11,328 nucleotides of DNA from Euryarchaeota archaeon UBA54 (GTDB lineage Archaea; Thermoplasmatota; Poseidoniia; Poseidoniales; Thalassarchaeaceae). Within the stretch, counting starts at the first letter, position 1; every line of letters starts with the position of its first letter. The stretch spans positions 5,521 to 16,848 of the forward strand of contig DAGM01000010.1 in the NCBI GenBank assembly GCA_002495735.1. The letters are read 5' to 3'. Below, piece after piece: positions 1-6,451 of the stretch. The position numbers and the translations under genes were made by a program. A model generated the notes under the pieces. The model searched no databases. It had not been told where the DNA came from and saw only the letters and a list, made by a program, of their open reading frames with translations.

Positions 1-486
1 CAACCTTGGGCCATCGGTCTGGCGGTCCCAGCCGGCCTGATGGCGCTTTTCGCCATAGGGAACTGGTACGAACCAGCCCTCAATATATTCCCAGAGGCCA
101 CGATGGGAACCGGTCTGCTGTTACTTGCACTGTTGGCACTGACCGTTCCTCTGAAGGGAGAAAGTTGGTCCATGATGCTGGCCGTCGACTCGCACCTGCT
201 GCTTATCATCGTCGCCATTGCTCACCACGCTACCTCGGTGCTGCTTCCTGTGCTGCTGATTGCGCTTTCGACCACACTATGGGTAGTGGGAATACTGCAA
301 TTGCGGCGGGCCCTGAGGGTATGGGGGCTAGTCAATTTAGTGGTGGCGATTCTGAGTGCACTGATTTTCGTGCCCGACATATTCGAACCGACGACGATGC
401 TGATTGCATTGATGGTGGTGGCCGCAGAGTTAGGAGTGGTGTCATGGTTAGGTCTGCGTAACGAGGCACAGATGGTCAAGGACTGA
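1..486 (+). CDS. Multi-pass membrane protein, C-terminal part (5' end outside window)
   Basis: The reading frame is open to the left edge of the window, so this is the 3' end of a longer gene; the first internal ATG at 40 is not necessarily its start. The visible 161 residues are almost all hydrophobic and fall into about five or six membrane-spanning stretches (roughly residues 3-21, 36-51, 58-77, 78-98, 107-127 and 132-152). The loops between them are short, and there is one short Arg-rich loop (LRRALR) near residue 102. The protein ends with a short charged cytoplasmic-looking tail (RNEAQMVKD). I see no catalytic motif and do not recognise the family. The next gene, also membrane-associated, starts about 100 nt downstream on the same strand. 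Coding status is well supported by composition and open frame; function is unknown. Confidence 0.8.
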   Translation, partial: QPWAIGLAVPAGLMALFAIGNWYEPALNIFPEATMGTGLLLLALLALTVPLKGESWSMMLAVDSHLLLIIVAIAHHATSVLLPVLLIALSTTLWVVGILQLRRALRVWGLVNLVVAILSALIFVPDIFEPTTMLIALMVVAAELGVVSWLGLRNEAQMVKD

Positions 487-589
487 AATCGCAACGTGGT
501 ACTGCGAGGCAGTTGTCAGCCTTCGAAATGAATACTTCGACAATACCGAGCGGGCCAACGTTGATGACACACGGTAGCGACAAGTAATC

Positions 590-1540
590 GTGACAAGGTC
601 TTGGATATCGGACACGCCCGACGAGGTCGAGCACCCGCCCGTCCCATTAGGCATCAACGAAATGGCGGTACCCAGAGTCACTTTGATGCTCTCACTTGGC
701 ACCGCATTGGTGCTGCTTCTATCGGCAATATGGGTTGGCTGGGCGGCCTGGAACTTCAGCGCCGACCTCGAAGATTCCTTCGGGCCGCCCGTCGAGGCAC
801 CAGTCATCAACGGGCGGTTTACTTGGGAGGTCGATCTGCTGTTCGACACCTGCTCTCCAAGAGAGGGCGACTGGGTCTGGCCGGAGATTCTCTCGGATCA
901 GGACGACGTGTTTCTCTATCCCGGCGAGCTGCGCTGCGACTGGGAGCATCAGGGCGATGATGACCGCGCCAGTGTGGCTGTGTACAACCGCGGCAACACC
1001 ACGGTTGACTTAGTACTGGAAATCAGAGGTTTGGGTGTCCTGTTCTCAGGCTCAGACAACACCAGTGACCTGATGACTCTGGAAGGTAACGAGAGCGGTT
1101 TCGTCGAACTTGAACTGACCGAAGACATCACCGAGGGAAGCATAACAGTGGCAGTCAGCCACCTCACGGTGGTGGATGCCGAGGTGCTGCTCGACGTGAA
1201 CGTGTTCAAGGGCACCGAGGAACGCGAGATACACATCAACGACAACGACAGGATAGAAGTTCACTACATTGTCTGGGATGCCGACACCGGAGAACAATTG
1301 GATGAGGGCGACCTACCCGTCACAGCAGGGGAGGACCCATCTTACATCGACGGTTTCGGCTGGTCTGCCATTGGCTTGGACATAGACAACGACAGGGGGC
1401 TGATTCCTGGAATCGACACCGGTACCTCTCACACCACACTGCTCCCTCCTCCCATCGCCTACGGCAACAACGACGGCCACGAACTGCAGAATTCCTGGCT
1501 GCGATTCGAACTGAGCATCAACAGAGGCCCCATCACTTAG
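590..1540 (+). CDS. Membrane-anchored extracytoplasmic protein with degenerate FKBP-like C-terminal domain
   Basis: This 316-residue protein has a short N-terminal cytoplasmic segment, one transmembrane helix at about residues 30-54 and a large acidic extracytoplasmic part. Two cysteines (C88, C116) could form a disulfide. Residues about 126-206 look like an Ig-like beta-sandwich (alternating beta strands around a NRGNTTVDL segment). The C-terminal part, about 222-312, resembles FKBP-type peptidyl-prolyl isomerases: it has a VHY strand, GLIPGIDTG (compare the FKBP 'GVIxGWdeG' turn), PPPIAYG (the family's 'iPPelAYG') and a final LRFELSI strand. The segment between GIDTG and PPPIAYG is several residues shorter than usual, and the 'GMxxGE' part is missing, so isomerase activity is doubtful. 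A folding or chaperone-like role at the cell surface is inference. The start is uncertain: GTG at 590 has a weak ribosome site, and ATG at 662 (residue 25) would also keep the whole membrane helix. Confidence 0.75.
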   Translation: MTRSWISDTPDEVEHPPVPLGINEMAVPRVTLMLSLGTALVLLLSAIWVGWAAWNFSADLEDSFGPPVEAPVINGRFTWEVDLLFDTCSPREGDWVWPEILSDQDDVFLYPGELRCDWEHQGDDDRASVAVYNRGNTTVDLVLEIRGLGVLFSGSDNTSDLMTLEGNESGFVELELTEDITEGSITVAVSHLTVVDAEVLLDVNVFKGTEEREIHINDNDRIEVHYIVWDADTGEQLDEGDLPVTAGEDPSYIDGFGWSAIGLDIDNDRGLIPGIDTGTSHTTLLPPPIAYGNNDGHELQNSWLRFELSINRGPIT

Positions 1541-1580
1541 GACGCGAAAGTGACTTGACCAAGTTCTTGGAGGCGCCGGC

Positions 1581-2882
1581 ATGGAGGAGGGCAGTCGACA
1601 CACCGCGCTGAACCCATCAGCGCAGATTGTCAAGGAAGCGAGGAAGCGGGTCAAAGCCGAATCGGCGCGGCGCGGAGAGCCTGCCTTTCACATGACTGAG
1701 AACATGCGAAGGCTCTCCACACCGTGGTTCGTAGCACTCTCTCGGGCAAACAGCATAGATCCCAACGTGCTTCCAGCCGGAATTATTCTCGATGCGGCCG
1801 CGGGGTCCGGCCTGCAACTTGTCGCCTATTCGCAAGTTCTGAAGCGGCCATCTTTGGGAATCGAGATGGATGGAAACATCGCAGTGCTATGTGCGGCGAA
1901 CATGCACATCAACTCCGAGGAGGAGGGCCTGCAGCGCTCGATGGATCGTGTCATCATTGGTGACGGGTCGGACGCCGAGGGAGCCATTACGGAGTACTGG
2001 AACAGTTTGCGCGAGGCTGGGACGCGCGCTCACCCTCCTATCGCCATGCTACATCTGGATCCAGCTCGTCCGCGTGATGCTCAGAATCACGATGTGGATG
2101 AAATGGAACCCCCCATCGGGCCAGTCCTGCGCGGCTGGGCCGACCACCTGCAGAGTGGACCGAGGGGTCCGGCTGTGCTTCTCGACCTGTCTCCGAGGCT
2201 CGGAGAGGTGCAGCAGTCCATCATAGAAGCCAACATCGAGACTACCTTCCCGGGAGTGAGTCGTACCTGGGAGTGGTTGAGTCAAGGTGGAGGCAGAGTG
2301 GATAGGCTCTCGCTGTGGGTTGGTGCGCTCTCTTCGAGCGCTAGTCACAGGTGCGTGAGGATGGGGACGAAGCATGTCATCGCCTCAATCGAAGGCTCCC
2401 CCTCGATATCCGAGGTCTCTGATATGAGCAAGCCCCCTCCCTACGGCGCCCATATGACAATAGTAGATTCCGCTCTAGTCCAGAGTGGTCTTCAAGAGGC
2501 TTGGTTGGAGCGCGCGCTGCCCAAGGACTGCGGTCACTCCTGGCTGCGCCTGGAAGGCCGCAGACCCATCCTCATACACACCGACCCCCTCATCAAGTCG
2601 GAGGATATCGATGGCTTCGTCGTGGCTACCGGCGAAATAGTTCAGCACAGGCTCAGTCCCCCTGAACTACACACCATCGACCAGGTCGCGGCATCAGTAG
2701 CGAGGAATGGTATCGGCAAAATTACACTGCGCTGTAATCTAGACCCAGGTGTTCATCCGACCCTACAACGCAGGTTGGATCGGGAATTGAAGGAGATTGA
2801 AGGCGTTAGTGGCTTCATGGTGGACTTAGAAATCGAGCGTGACTCTGGTAGACAGAACTTGTATGTCGTATGCAAGGAGTAG
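1581..2882 (+). CDS. Class I SAM-dependent methyltransferase with THUMP-like C-terminal region
   Basis: This is a 433-residue Rossmann-fold methyltransferase. Motif I is DAAAGSGLQ at residues 71-79 (SAM binding). The acidic residue of motif II lies in GIEMD (93-97), and motif IV reads LHLDPARP (157-163). A DLSPRLG strand follows at 202-208. The DPAR signature followed by an 'SP' strand resembles a group of methyltransferases that carry a THUMP-like C-terminal domain (PF18096). The tail here (about 345-433), with GEIVQHRLSP and a final NLYVVCKE strand, fits that arrangement. THUMP-associated methyltransferases act on RNA, so tRNA or rRNA is the likely substrate class, but this is inference and the exact target is unknown. 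The start is well supported: GGAGG at 1569-1573 lies 7 nt before the ATG. The gene sits just upstream of the ribosomal protein operon, separated by a 106-nt leader. Confidence 0.8.
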   Translation: MEEGSRHTALNPSAQIVKEARKRVKAESARRGEPAFHMTENMRRLSTPWFVALSRANSIDPNVLPAGIILDAAAGSGLQLVAYSQVLKRPSLGIEMDGNIAVLCAANMHINSEEEGLQRSMDRVIIGDGSDAEGAITEYWNSLREAGTRAHPPIAMLHLDPARPRDAQNHDVDEMEPPIGPVLRGWADHLQSGPRGPAVLLDLSPRLGEVQQSIIEANIETTFPGVSRTWEWLSQGGGRVDRLSLWVGALSSSASHRCVRMGTKHVIASIEGSPSISEVSDMSKPPPYGAHMTIVDSALVQSGLQEAWLERALPKDCGHSWLRLEGRRPILIHTDPLIKSEDIDGFVVATGEIVQHRLSPPELHTIDQVAASVARNGIGKITLRCNLDPGVHPTLQRRLDRELKEIEGVSGFMVDLEIERDSGRQNLYVVCKE

Positions 2883-2888
2883 TTTGAA

Positions 2889-2985
2889 CCGCCCCATAGG
2901 GGCGTCCAATCGATTCAAATAGGGATGGTAGGTCGCCGAGATGCCCAATGGGCCACCGGGTAACCGGTGAACACGGGGGAACCGT
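2889..2985 (+). promoter_or_regulatory. Structured leader of the S13-S4-S11-RpoD operon (four consecutive small hairpins)
   Basis: Four inverted repeats follow each other in the 106 nt between the methyltransferase stop and the S13 start. They are CGCCCC/GGGGCG around ATA (2890-2904), GCCC/GGGC around AAT (2943-2953), CACCGG/CCGGTG closed by a GTAA (GNRA-type) tetraloop (2954-2969), and ACGG/CCGT around GGGAA (2973-2985). The third is perfect over 6 bp. A weak A/T-rich patch (TTCAAATAG, about 2914-2922) is the only TATA-like candidate. A 9-codon ORF (2941-2970, MPNGPPGNR then TGA) covers hairpins two and three and ends 18 nt before the S13 ATG. A ribosomal protein autoregulatory leader is plausible, since such operons are often controlled this way, but nothing here proves it. 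Confidence 0.4.
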
Positions 2986-2988
2986 ACA

Positions 2989-3450
2989 ATGCCTGAAGAT
3001 GCTGAACTCGGAGATGATTTCTCCTACATCCTGCGGATGGCTGACAGCGACATCGACGGGCTGCGCCCCATTGCCATCGGCCTAACCTCCATCAAGGGCA
3101 TAGGAATGAGGACTTCTCAGCAAATCTGCCGCTTGGCTGATATCAATGGCAAGAAACTGGGAGGTCACCTGTCAGATGATGAACAGGACAGCCTGCGCAA
3201 CTCCATAGACGAGTACGCTACGACGGTCCCTTGGTGGCTGGTCAATCGCCAGCGTGACCTTGAGACCAACGAAGATGCTCACATCGTCGCCATTGAGGTC
3301 AAGTTGACCCGCGATGATGATGTCTCCCGTATCGCCGGGGTCAAAGCATACCGTGGAATGAGGCACCGAACCGGTCACAAGGTACGTGGGCAGAGGCTCA
3401 GGTCAAACGGTCGCAAGGGCACCACGCTCGGCGTCGAGAAGAAGAAATGA
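2989..3450 (+). CDS. rps13: Small ribosomal subunit protein uS13
   Basis: Archaeal uS13 (153 residues), a 30S head protein that contacts the P-site tRNA and forms intersubunit bridges. The N-terminal segment LRPIAIGLTSIKGIGMRTSQQI carries the helix-two-turns-helix typical of the family. The C-terminal RHRTGHKVRGQRLRSNG segment is the basic tail that contacts RNA, ending in GVEKKK. The length agrees with archaeal and eukaryotic S13/S18. The start is fixed by an in-frame TGA at 2968-2970 upstream; a G-rich stretch (2975-2979) is the nearest ribosome site. It is the first gene of a compact operon with uS4, uS11 and RNA polymerase subunit D, the usual archaeal order. The stop codon lies inside the ribosome binding site of rps4, which suggests translational coupling. 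Confidence 0.97.
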   Translation: MPEDAELGDDFSYILRMADSDIDGLRPIAIGLTSIKGIGMRTSQQICRLADINGKKLGGHLSDDEQDSLRNSIDEYATTVPWWLVNRQRDLETNEDAHIVAIEVKLTRDDDVSRIAGVKAYRGMRHRTGHKVRGQRLRSNGRKGTTLGVEKKK

Positions 3451-3455
3451 GGTGA
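3449..3455 (+). promoter_or_regulatory. rps4 ribosome binding site embedded in the rps13 stop codon
   Basis: GAGGTGA, complementary to the 3' end of archaeal 16S rRNA, overlaps the TGA stop of rps13 (3448-3450) and lies 4 nt before the rps4 ATG. A ribosome ending rps13 would already be on the rps4 start region. The same arrangement recurs at rpoD (4537-4543). Confidence 0.7.
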
Positions 3456-3459
3456 GTAG

Positions 3460-4158
3460 ATGGGAGATCCAAAGTTCGCAAGGGCCAAGATTCGCACCCC
3501 CTCTCACCCCTGGAAGCAAGCTAGGATTGACGAAGAGCACGCTCTCAAAGAAAAGTACGGCCTGAAGAAGGTCGGCGGCATGAGAGAGATTTGGCGCGAG
3601 AAGTCGGCTCTGCGTCGCCACAGGAACCAGGCGATGAAGCTGATTGGGAAGGTAGATGCCTCCGAGGGTCACTTCGCTCGTGAGAAGACTGACATGGTCG
3701 AATCTTTGCTCCGCAGGGGGCTACTCCCCGAAGGCGCGGGGATTGACGATGTGCTTCAGATCACCGTCGAGCACATGCTCTCGAGGAGGCTGCAATCAGT
3801 TGTCTACTACAGGGGACTGGCTCCGACTATGCGCTCCTCTAGGAATCTCATTGTCCACGGCCATATCAGCATAGGAAACCAGAAGATGACGGTGCCCGGA
3901 TATCACGTGCTCAAACAGGAGGAGGATGTGATGCAGTACTCCACAAACTCTCCCTTCGCCGATTCAGAGCACCAGTTTCGCAAAGACATGGATGAGTTGC
4001 GACTGACCCTCGTAGCCGATGATGAAGATGGTGTCGAGCCAGTCCGGGTGGTGGATCCCGAGTTCGTCGAACAGGTCAAGCGCGACGCAGCGGCCTCACC
4101 CAGCACAGAGGACACCGTTTCCACGGAAAGTAAACCCACTAAGGAGAGTGAGAGCTGA
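3460..4158 (+). CDS. rps4: Small ribosomal subunit protein uS4
   Basis: Archaeal uS4 (232 residues), a primary 16S rRNA-binding protein and early assembly factor. It starts with the archaeal-type MGDPKFARAKIRTPSHPW and EKYGLKK...REIWREKSALRR segments. It contains an S4 RNA-binding domain at about residues 106-160 (MLSRRLQSVVYYRGLAPT... NLIVHGHISIGN, VPGYHV). The last 50 or so residues form an acidic, Ser/Thr/Glu-rich extension (ending STESKPTKESES) that is longer than the typical archaeal tail and probably disordered. The ATG follows a strong GAGGTGA site. The stop codon overlaps the start of rps11 by one base (TGATG), which indicates coupled translation. In bacteria S4 is a known autogenous repressor of its own operon, so it is a natural candidate regulator for the hairpin-rich leader upstream; that link is inference here. 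Confidence 0.97.
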   Translation: MGDPKFARAKIRTPSHPWKQARIDEEHALKEKYGLKKVGGMREIWREKSALRRHRNQAMKLIGKVDASEGHFAREKTDMVESLLRRGLLPEGAGIDDVLQITVEHMLSRRLQSVVYYRGLAPTMRSSRNLIVHGHISIGNQKMTVPGYHVLKQEEDVMQYSTNSPFADSEHQFRKDMDELRLTLVADDEDGVEPVRVVDPEFVEQVKRDAAASPSTEDTVSTESKPTKESES

Positions 4159-4538
4159 TGTCGAGGAAGGCAATTCTGCATATCTTCACCACGCACAATA
4201 ACGTGTTGATGACAGCCACCGACCTCACCGGAGCCGAGACCATCTGCAAGGTCTCGGGAGGAATGGTGACCAAGGGCGGTAGCGACTCAGGCGGCCAGTT
4301 CGCCTCGACCAGAGCCGCCGAAAGGGTGGCTGAGATGCTGGCTGAGAAGGAATTTAACCAAGTCATAGTGAAGTATCGCGGTGCTGGAGGGAATCGCTCT
4401 CACAGTGCACCGGGCGCGACCTCTGCAATTCGGGCACTGACCCGAGCCGGAGTTTCAATAACCCGCATTGAGGACGTTACTCCCATCGCAACTGACGGGA
4501 CGAAGAGTAAGGGAGGGCGCCGTGGGCGCCGAGTATGA
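4158..4538 (+). CDS. rps11: Small ribosomal subunit protein uS11
   Basis: Archaeal uS11 (126 residues), a 30S platform protein near the E site and the mRNA exit. It shows the family core from ILHIFTTHNNVLMTATDLTGAETI through KVSGGMVTKGG and the glycine-rich YRGAGGNRSHSAPGA segment. The conserved C-terminal IEDVTPIATDGTKSKGGRRGRRV is the strongest signature: it is nearly invariant in archaea and eukaryotes. The start ATG overlaps the rps4 stop by one base, with GGAG 11 nt upstream at 4143-4146. The stop TGA is embedded in the ribosome binding site of rpoD. Length and sequence are ordinary for the family. Confidence 0.98.
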   Translation: MSRKAILHIFTTHNNVLMTATDLTGAETICKVSGGMVTKGGSDSGGQFASTRAAERVAEMLAEKEFNQVIVKYRGAGGNRSHSAPGATSAIRALTRAGVSITRIEDVTPIATDGTKSKGGRRGRRV

Positions 4539-4543
4539 GGTGA
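4537..4543 (+). promoter_or_regulatory. rpoD ribosome binding site embedded in the rps11 stop codon
   Basis: GAGGTGA overlaps the rps11 TGA (4536-4538) and lies 4 nt before the rpoD ATG. It repeats the rps13/rps4 junction exactly (TGAGGTGA), supporting coupled translation through this block. Confidence 0.7.
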
Positions 4544-4547
4544 ATTT

Positions 4548-5432
4548 ATGGTCAAAGCAAAGGTTATCGAAGAAAATGATGAAGAGATTTCCATACTGCT
4601 GAGCGACGCGGAACGTGCCTTCGTCAATGCTATCCGACGTACACTAATGTCTGACACTCCTAAGATGGCTATCGACACCGTTCGCTTCGAGATGGGTACA
4701 ATCGAGCAGGACGGCGAAGTATGGGAGACCAATGGCCCGCTTCCCGACGAGGTTGTGGCTCAGCGGCTGGCCATGATTCCAATACCGACCAAGCACGACG
4801 AATTTCACTTCCAAGACAGTTGTCCGTCCTGCGCTGAGCTGGTCGTCGAGGACAGAGGATGCCCCCTCTGCACGATGATCTACACCTGCAAGGCGTTTGG
4901 CAGCGAAGGTGGCCGGTGGGTGACCGCTGGCGACATGAGTTTTCTCGGAGCGGGTGGCAGCATCTCAGAGAAGTATCACAGTATCCCGATTACCAAACTC
5001 TCTCGCGGCCAGATGATTGAATTCTACGCCACTGCAATCATGGGGCGCGGCCGCGACCACGCAAAGTGGTCTCCTGTCTGTGGCACAGCATTCTCACCTC
5101 GTCAGGTTGGAGTCCTCAACAACAAGACGAAGGCGAAGATTCTATGGGGACTAAAACTCACTATCACTGCCAAGGACTTCGACAGCAACGGACGCTTGGA
5201 GGACATAGACAAGGTAGCCCAGCTGGTAGAAGATCTGCATCATGTCGGTGCTGGTACTGAGGAGTCGATGGAGTTCAAGGACGCCATCACTCTGGAGGAT
5301 GTTCCCGGCGAGTTCATCCTGTCGTTCGAGACCGATGGTTCAATGACACCTAGGGTCGCCTTCCAAAAGGCCGTTCAGGAGCTCTCTGGGCGGTTTGGCG
5401 AACTCAAAGAAGACTTTGCGGCAGTCGTGTGA
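4548..5432 (+). CDS. rpoD: DNA-directed RNA polymerase subunit D
   Basis: Archaeal RNA polymerase subunit D (294 residues), the counterpart of bacterial alpha and eukaryotic Rpb3. It pairs with subunit L to nucleate polymerase assembly. The N-terminal dimerisation part includes FVNAIRRTLMSDTPKMAIDTV (about residues 25-45) and LPDEVVAQRLAMIPI (65-79), both typical. Two CxxC pairs lie at C92/C95 and C105/C108, matching the small cysteine knuckle of many D subunits. The GRGRDHAKWSPV segment (167-177) is conserved. In several archaea a ferredoxin-like insert follows this segment and binds an Fe-S cluster. Here the corresponding region (about 186-250) contains no cysteine, so no cluster can form. 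It is the fourth gene of the ribosomal operon. Pantoate kinase rather than rpl18e follows 41 nt later. Confidence 0.96.
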   Translation: MVKAKVIEENDEEISILLSDAERAFVNAIRRTLMSDTPKMAIDTVRFEMGTIEQDGEVWETNGPLPDEVVAQRLAMIPIPTKHDEFHFQDSCPSCAELVVEDRGCPLCTMIYTCKAFGSEGGRWVTAGDMSFLGAGGSISEKYHSIPITKLSRGQMIEFYATAIMGRGRDHAKWSPVCGTAFSPRQVGVLNNKTKAKILWGLKLTITAKDFDSNGRLEDIDKVAQLVEDLHHVGAGTEESMEFKDAITLEDVPGEFILSFETDGSMTPRVAFQKAVQELSGRFGELKEDFAAVV

Positions 5433-5433
5433 G

Positions 5434-5463
5434 CCGGCCGAGGATTCTTGGCTGGTAGGCCGG
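5434..5463 (+). repeat. Inverted repeat between rpoD and the pantoate kinase gene
   Basis: CCGGCC (5434-5439) and GGCCGG (5458-5463) form a 6-bp stem around an 18-nt loop; within it CCGAG and CTTGG can pair as an alternative. There is no T tract, so a terminator is not supported. It may separate translation of the two genes or be incidental. Confidence 0.3.
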
Positions 5464-5473
5464 ATGAGTCACT

Positions 5474-6451
5474 ATGACCGGGTTACTCGGCCGCGGTGAG
5501 TGCGGGGGCCACGTCACCCTGCTGTTCACGGTAAGTGACGAAGTTCTGGATCCAGTCGGCCAGGGTAGTCTCGGGGCCGGGTTGTGCGTCGATGATGGAG
5601 TAGAAGTCGTTGCATACGGAGAACAAGGTGAGTTTGGGCTCAAAGTCTCATTCGAAGGTACTGAGGGTGATCCGAGACTGTATGATAGTGTCCTCGACCT
5701 CCTAGTTGAGGAAATACCTGAGGCGAAAGGAATCGCTTGGGAGATCGGTGTCAGGCTGGCTCTGCCGATCTCACAGGGCTTCGGTATGTCGGCCTCAGGA
5801 GCAGTGGCCGCGGCTCTAGCCTTCCAGAGAGCGATGGGGATTCCACACGAGGAGAGTCTGAGGCGTTCCTACTTGATATCACACCAAGTGGAGCGTAATC
5901 GTTCGACCGGCCTCGGAGATGTGACTGCGCTGGCCGCTGGCGGCTGCGAACGCAGACTCAAAGCAGGAGCACCGTACCACGGCCCGCTGTTGCATGAAGG
6001 GCCGGGGCGGGCAGAGGGATGGAGTTGCGGTACACCGATAGTTCTGGCATGGCGTCCCGATGCTGGCAAGCACACTTCGGACTACATCGACGACCCTGTT
6101 TGGAAAGAGTCGATTAGCCGAGCCGGTGCGAAGCAGATGCAGACGCTGTCTGAAGGAGAGTGGGGTATCGACAGGTGGACCGAACTGCTTGATTCAGCGA
6201 GATGTTTTGCAGAGGAAAGTGGGCTACAGGCAGATTCGTCGCGAATTGATTTACTCTCTGAGGTGGATGTTGCGATGCAGGAATGCGATATCGGCGAGGA
6301 GGCGGTCGCTCTGCTCTGCATGCTGGGAGAGAGTGTGGCGATTGTCCCTAGTGACGCAGCGAGCGAAGCAGATTGGTCTGGCCCTCTGGCCTCAGAGTTA
6401 GAGAAGACTGGTCTGCAGGCGATTATGACTAGGGTCGGAGAGACCTCATGA
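5474..6451 (+). CDS. Pantoate kinase (GHMP kinase family)
   Basis: The 325-residue protein reads as archaeal pantoate kinase (COG1829), which phosphorylates pantoate with ATP. Together with phosphopantothenate synthetase it replaces the bacterial pantothenate route to coenzyme A in most archaea. The N-terminal GHVTLLF and GSLGAGLCVDDGVEV segments match the family start. The GHMP ATP-binding loop is LPISQGFGMSASGAVAAALA at about residues 97-116. It is followed by HQVERNRSTGLGDVTALAAGG (137-157), the substrate and catalytic region of this family. The C-terminal GHMP domain is acidic and a little longer than usual. ATG at 5474 is chosen because the nearby ATG at 5464 is out of frame. The gene follows rpoD by 41 nt and probably belongs to the same transcript. 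Its 3' end overlaps the convergent CDIN1-like gene by 6 nt. Confidence 0.85.
   Translation: MTGLLGRGECGGHVTLLFTVSDEVLDPVGQGSLGAGLCVDDGVEVVAYGEQGEFGLKVSFEGTEGDPRLYDSVLDLLVEEIPEAKGIAWEIGVRLALPISQGFGMSASGAVAAALAFQRAMGIPHEESLRRSYLISHQVERNRSTGLGDVTALAAGGCERRLKAGAPYHGPLLHEGPGRAEGWSCGTPIVLAWRPDAGKHTSDYIDDPVWKESISRAGAKQMQTLSEGEWGIDRWTELLDSARCFAEESGLQADSSRIDLLSEVDVAMQECDIGEEAVALLCMLGESVAIVPSDAASEADWSGPLASELEKTGLQAIMTRVGETS

Noticed and set aside
6..461. Plus-strand open frame of 151 codons at the left edge
   Set aside because: It overlaps the hydrophobic frame, which reads as a clear multi-pass membrane protein; this frame has no protein-like pattern and a random-looking Arg/Gly/Ser composition.
1553..1564. 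Palindrome ACTTG-AC-CAAGT before the methyltransferase gene as an operator
   Set aside because: Only 5-bp arms with a 2-nt centre and a single copy; expected by chance in a window of this size.
2914..2922. TTCAAATAG as TATA box of the S13 operon
   Set aside because: Poor match to the archaeal TATA consensus and no convincing BRE; kept only as a remark in the leader entry.
5464..5466. ATG at 5464 as the pantoate kinase start
   Set aside because: Out of frame with the kinase; it reads 11 codons and then TGA.
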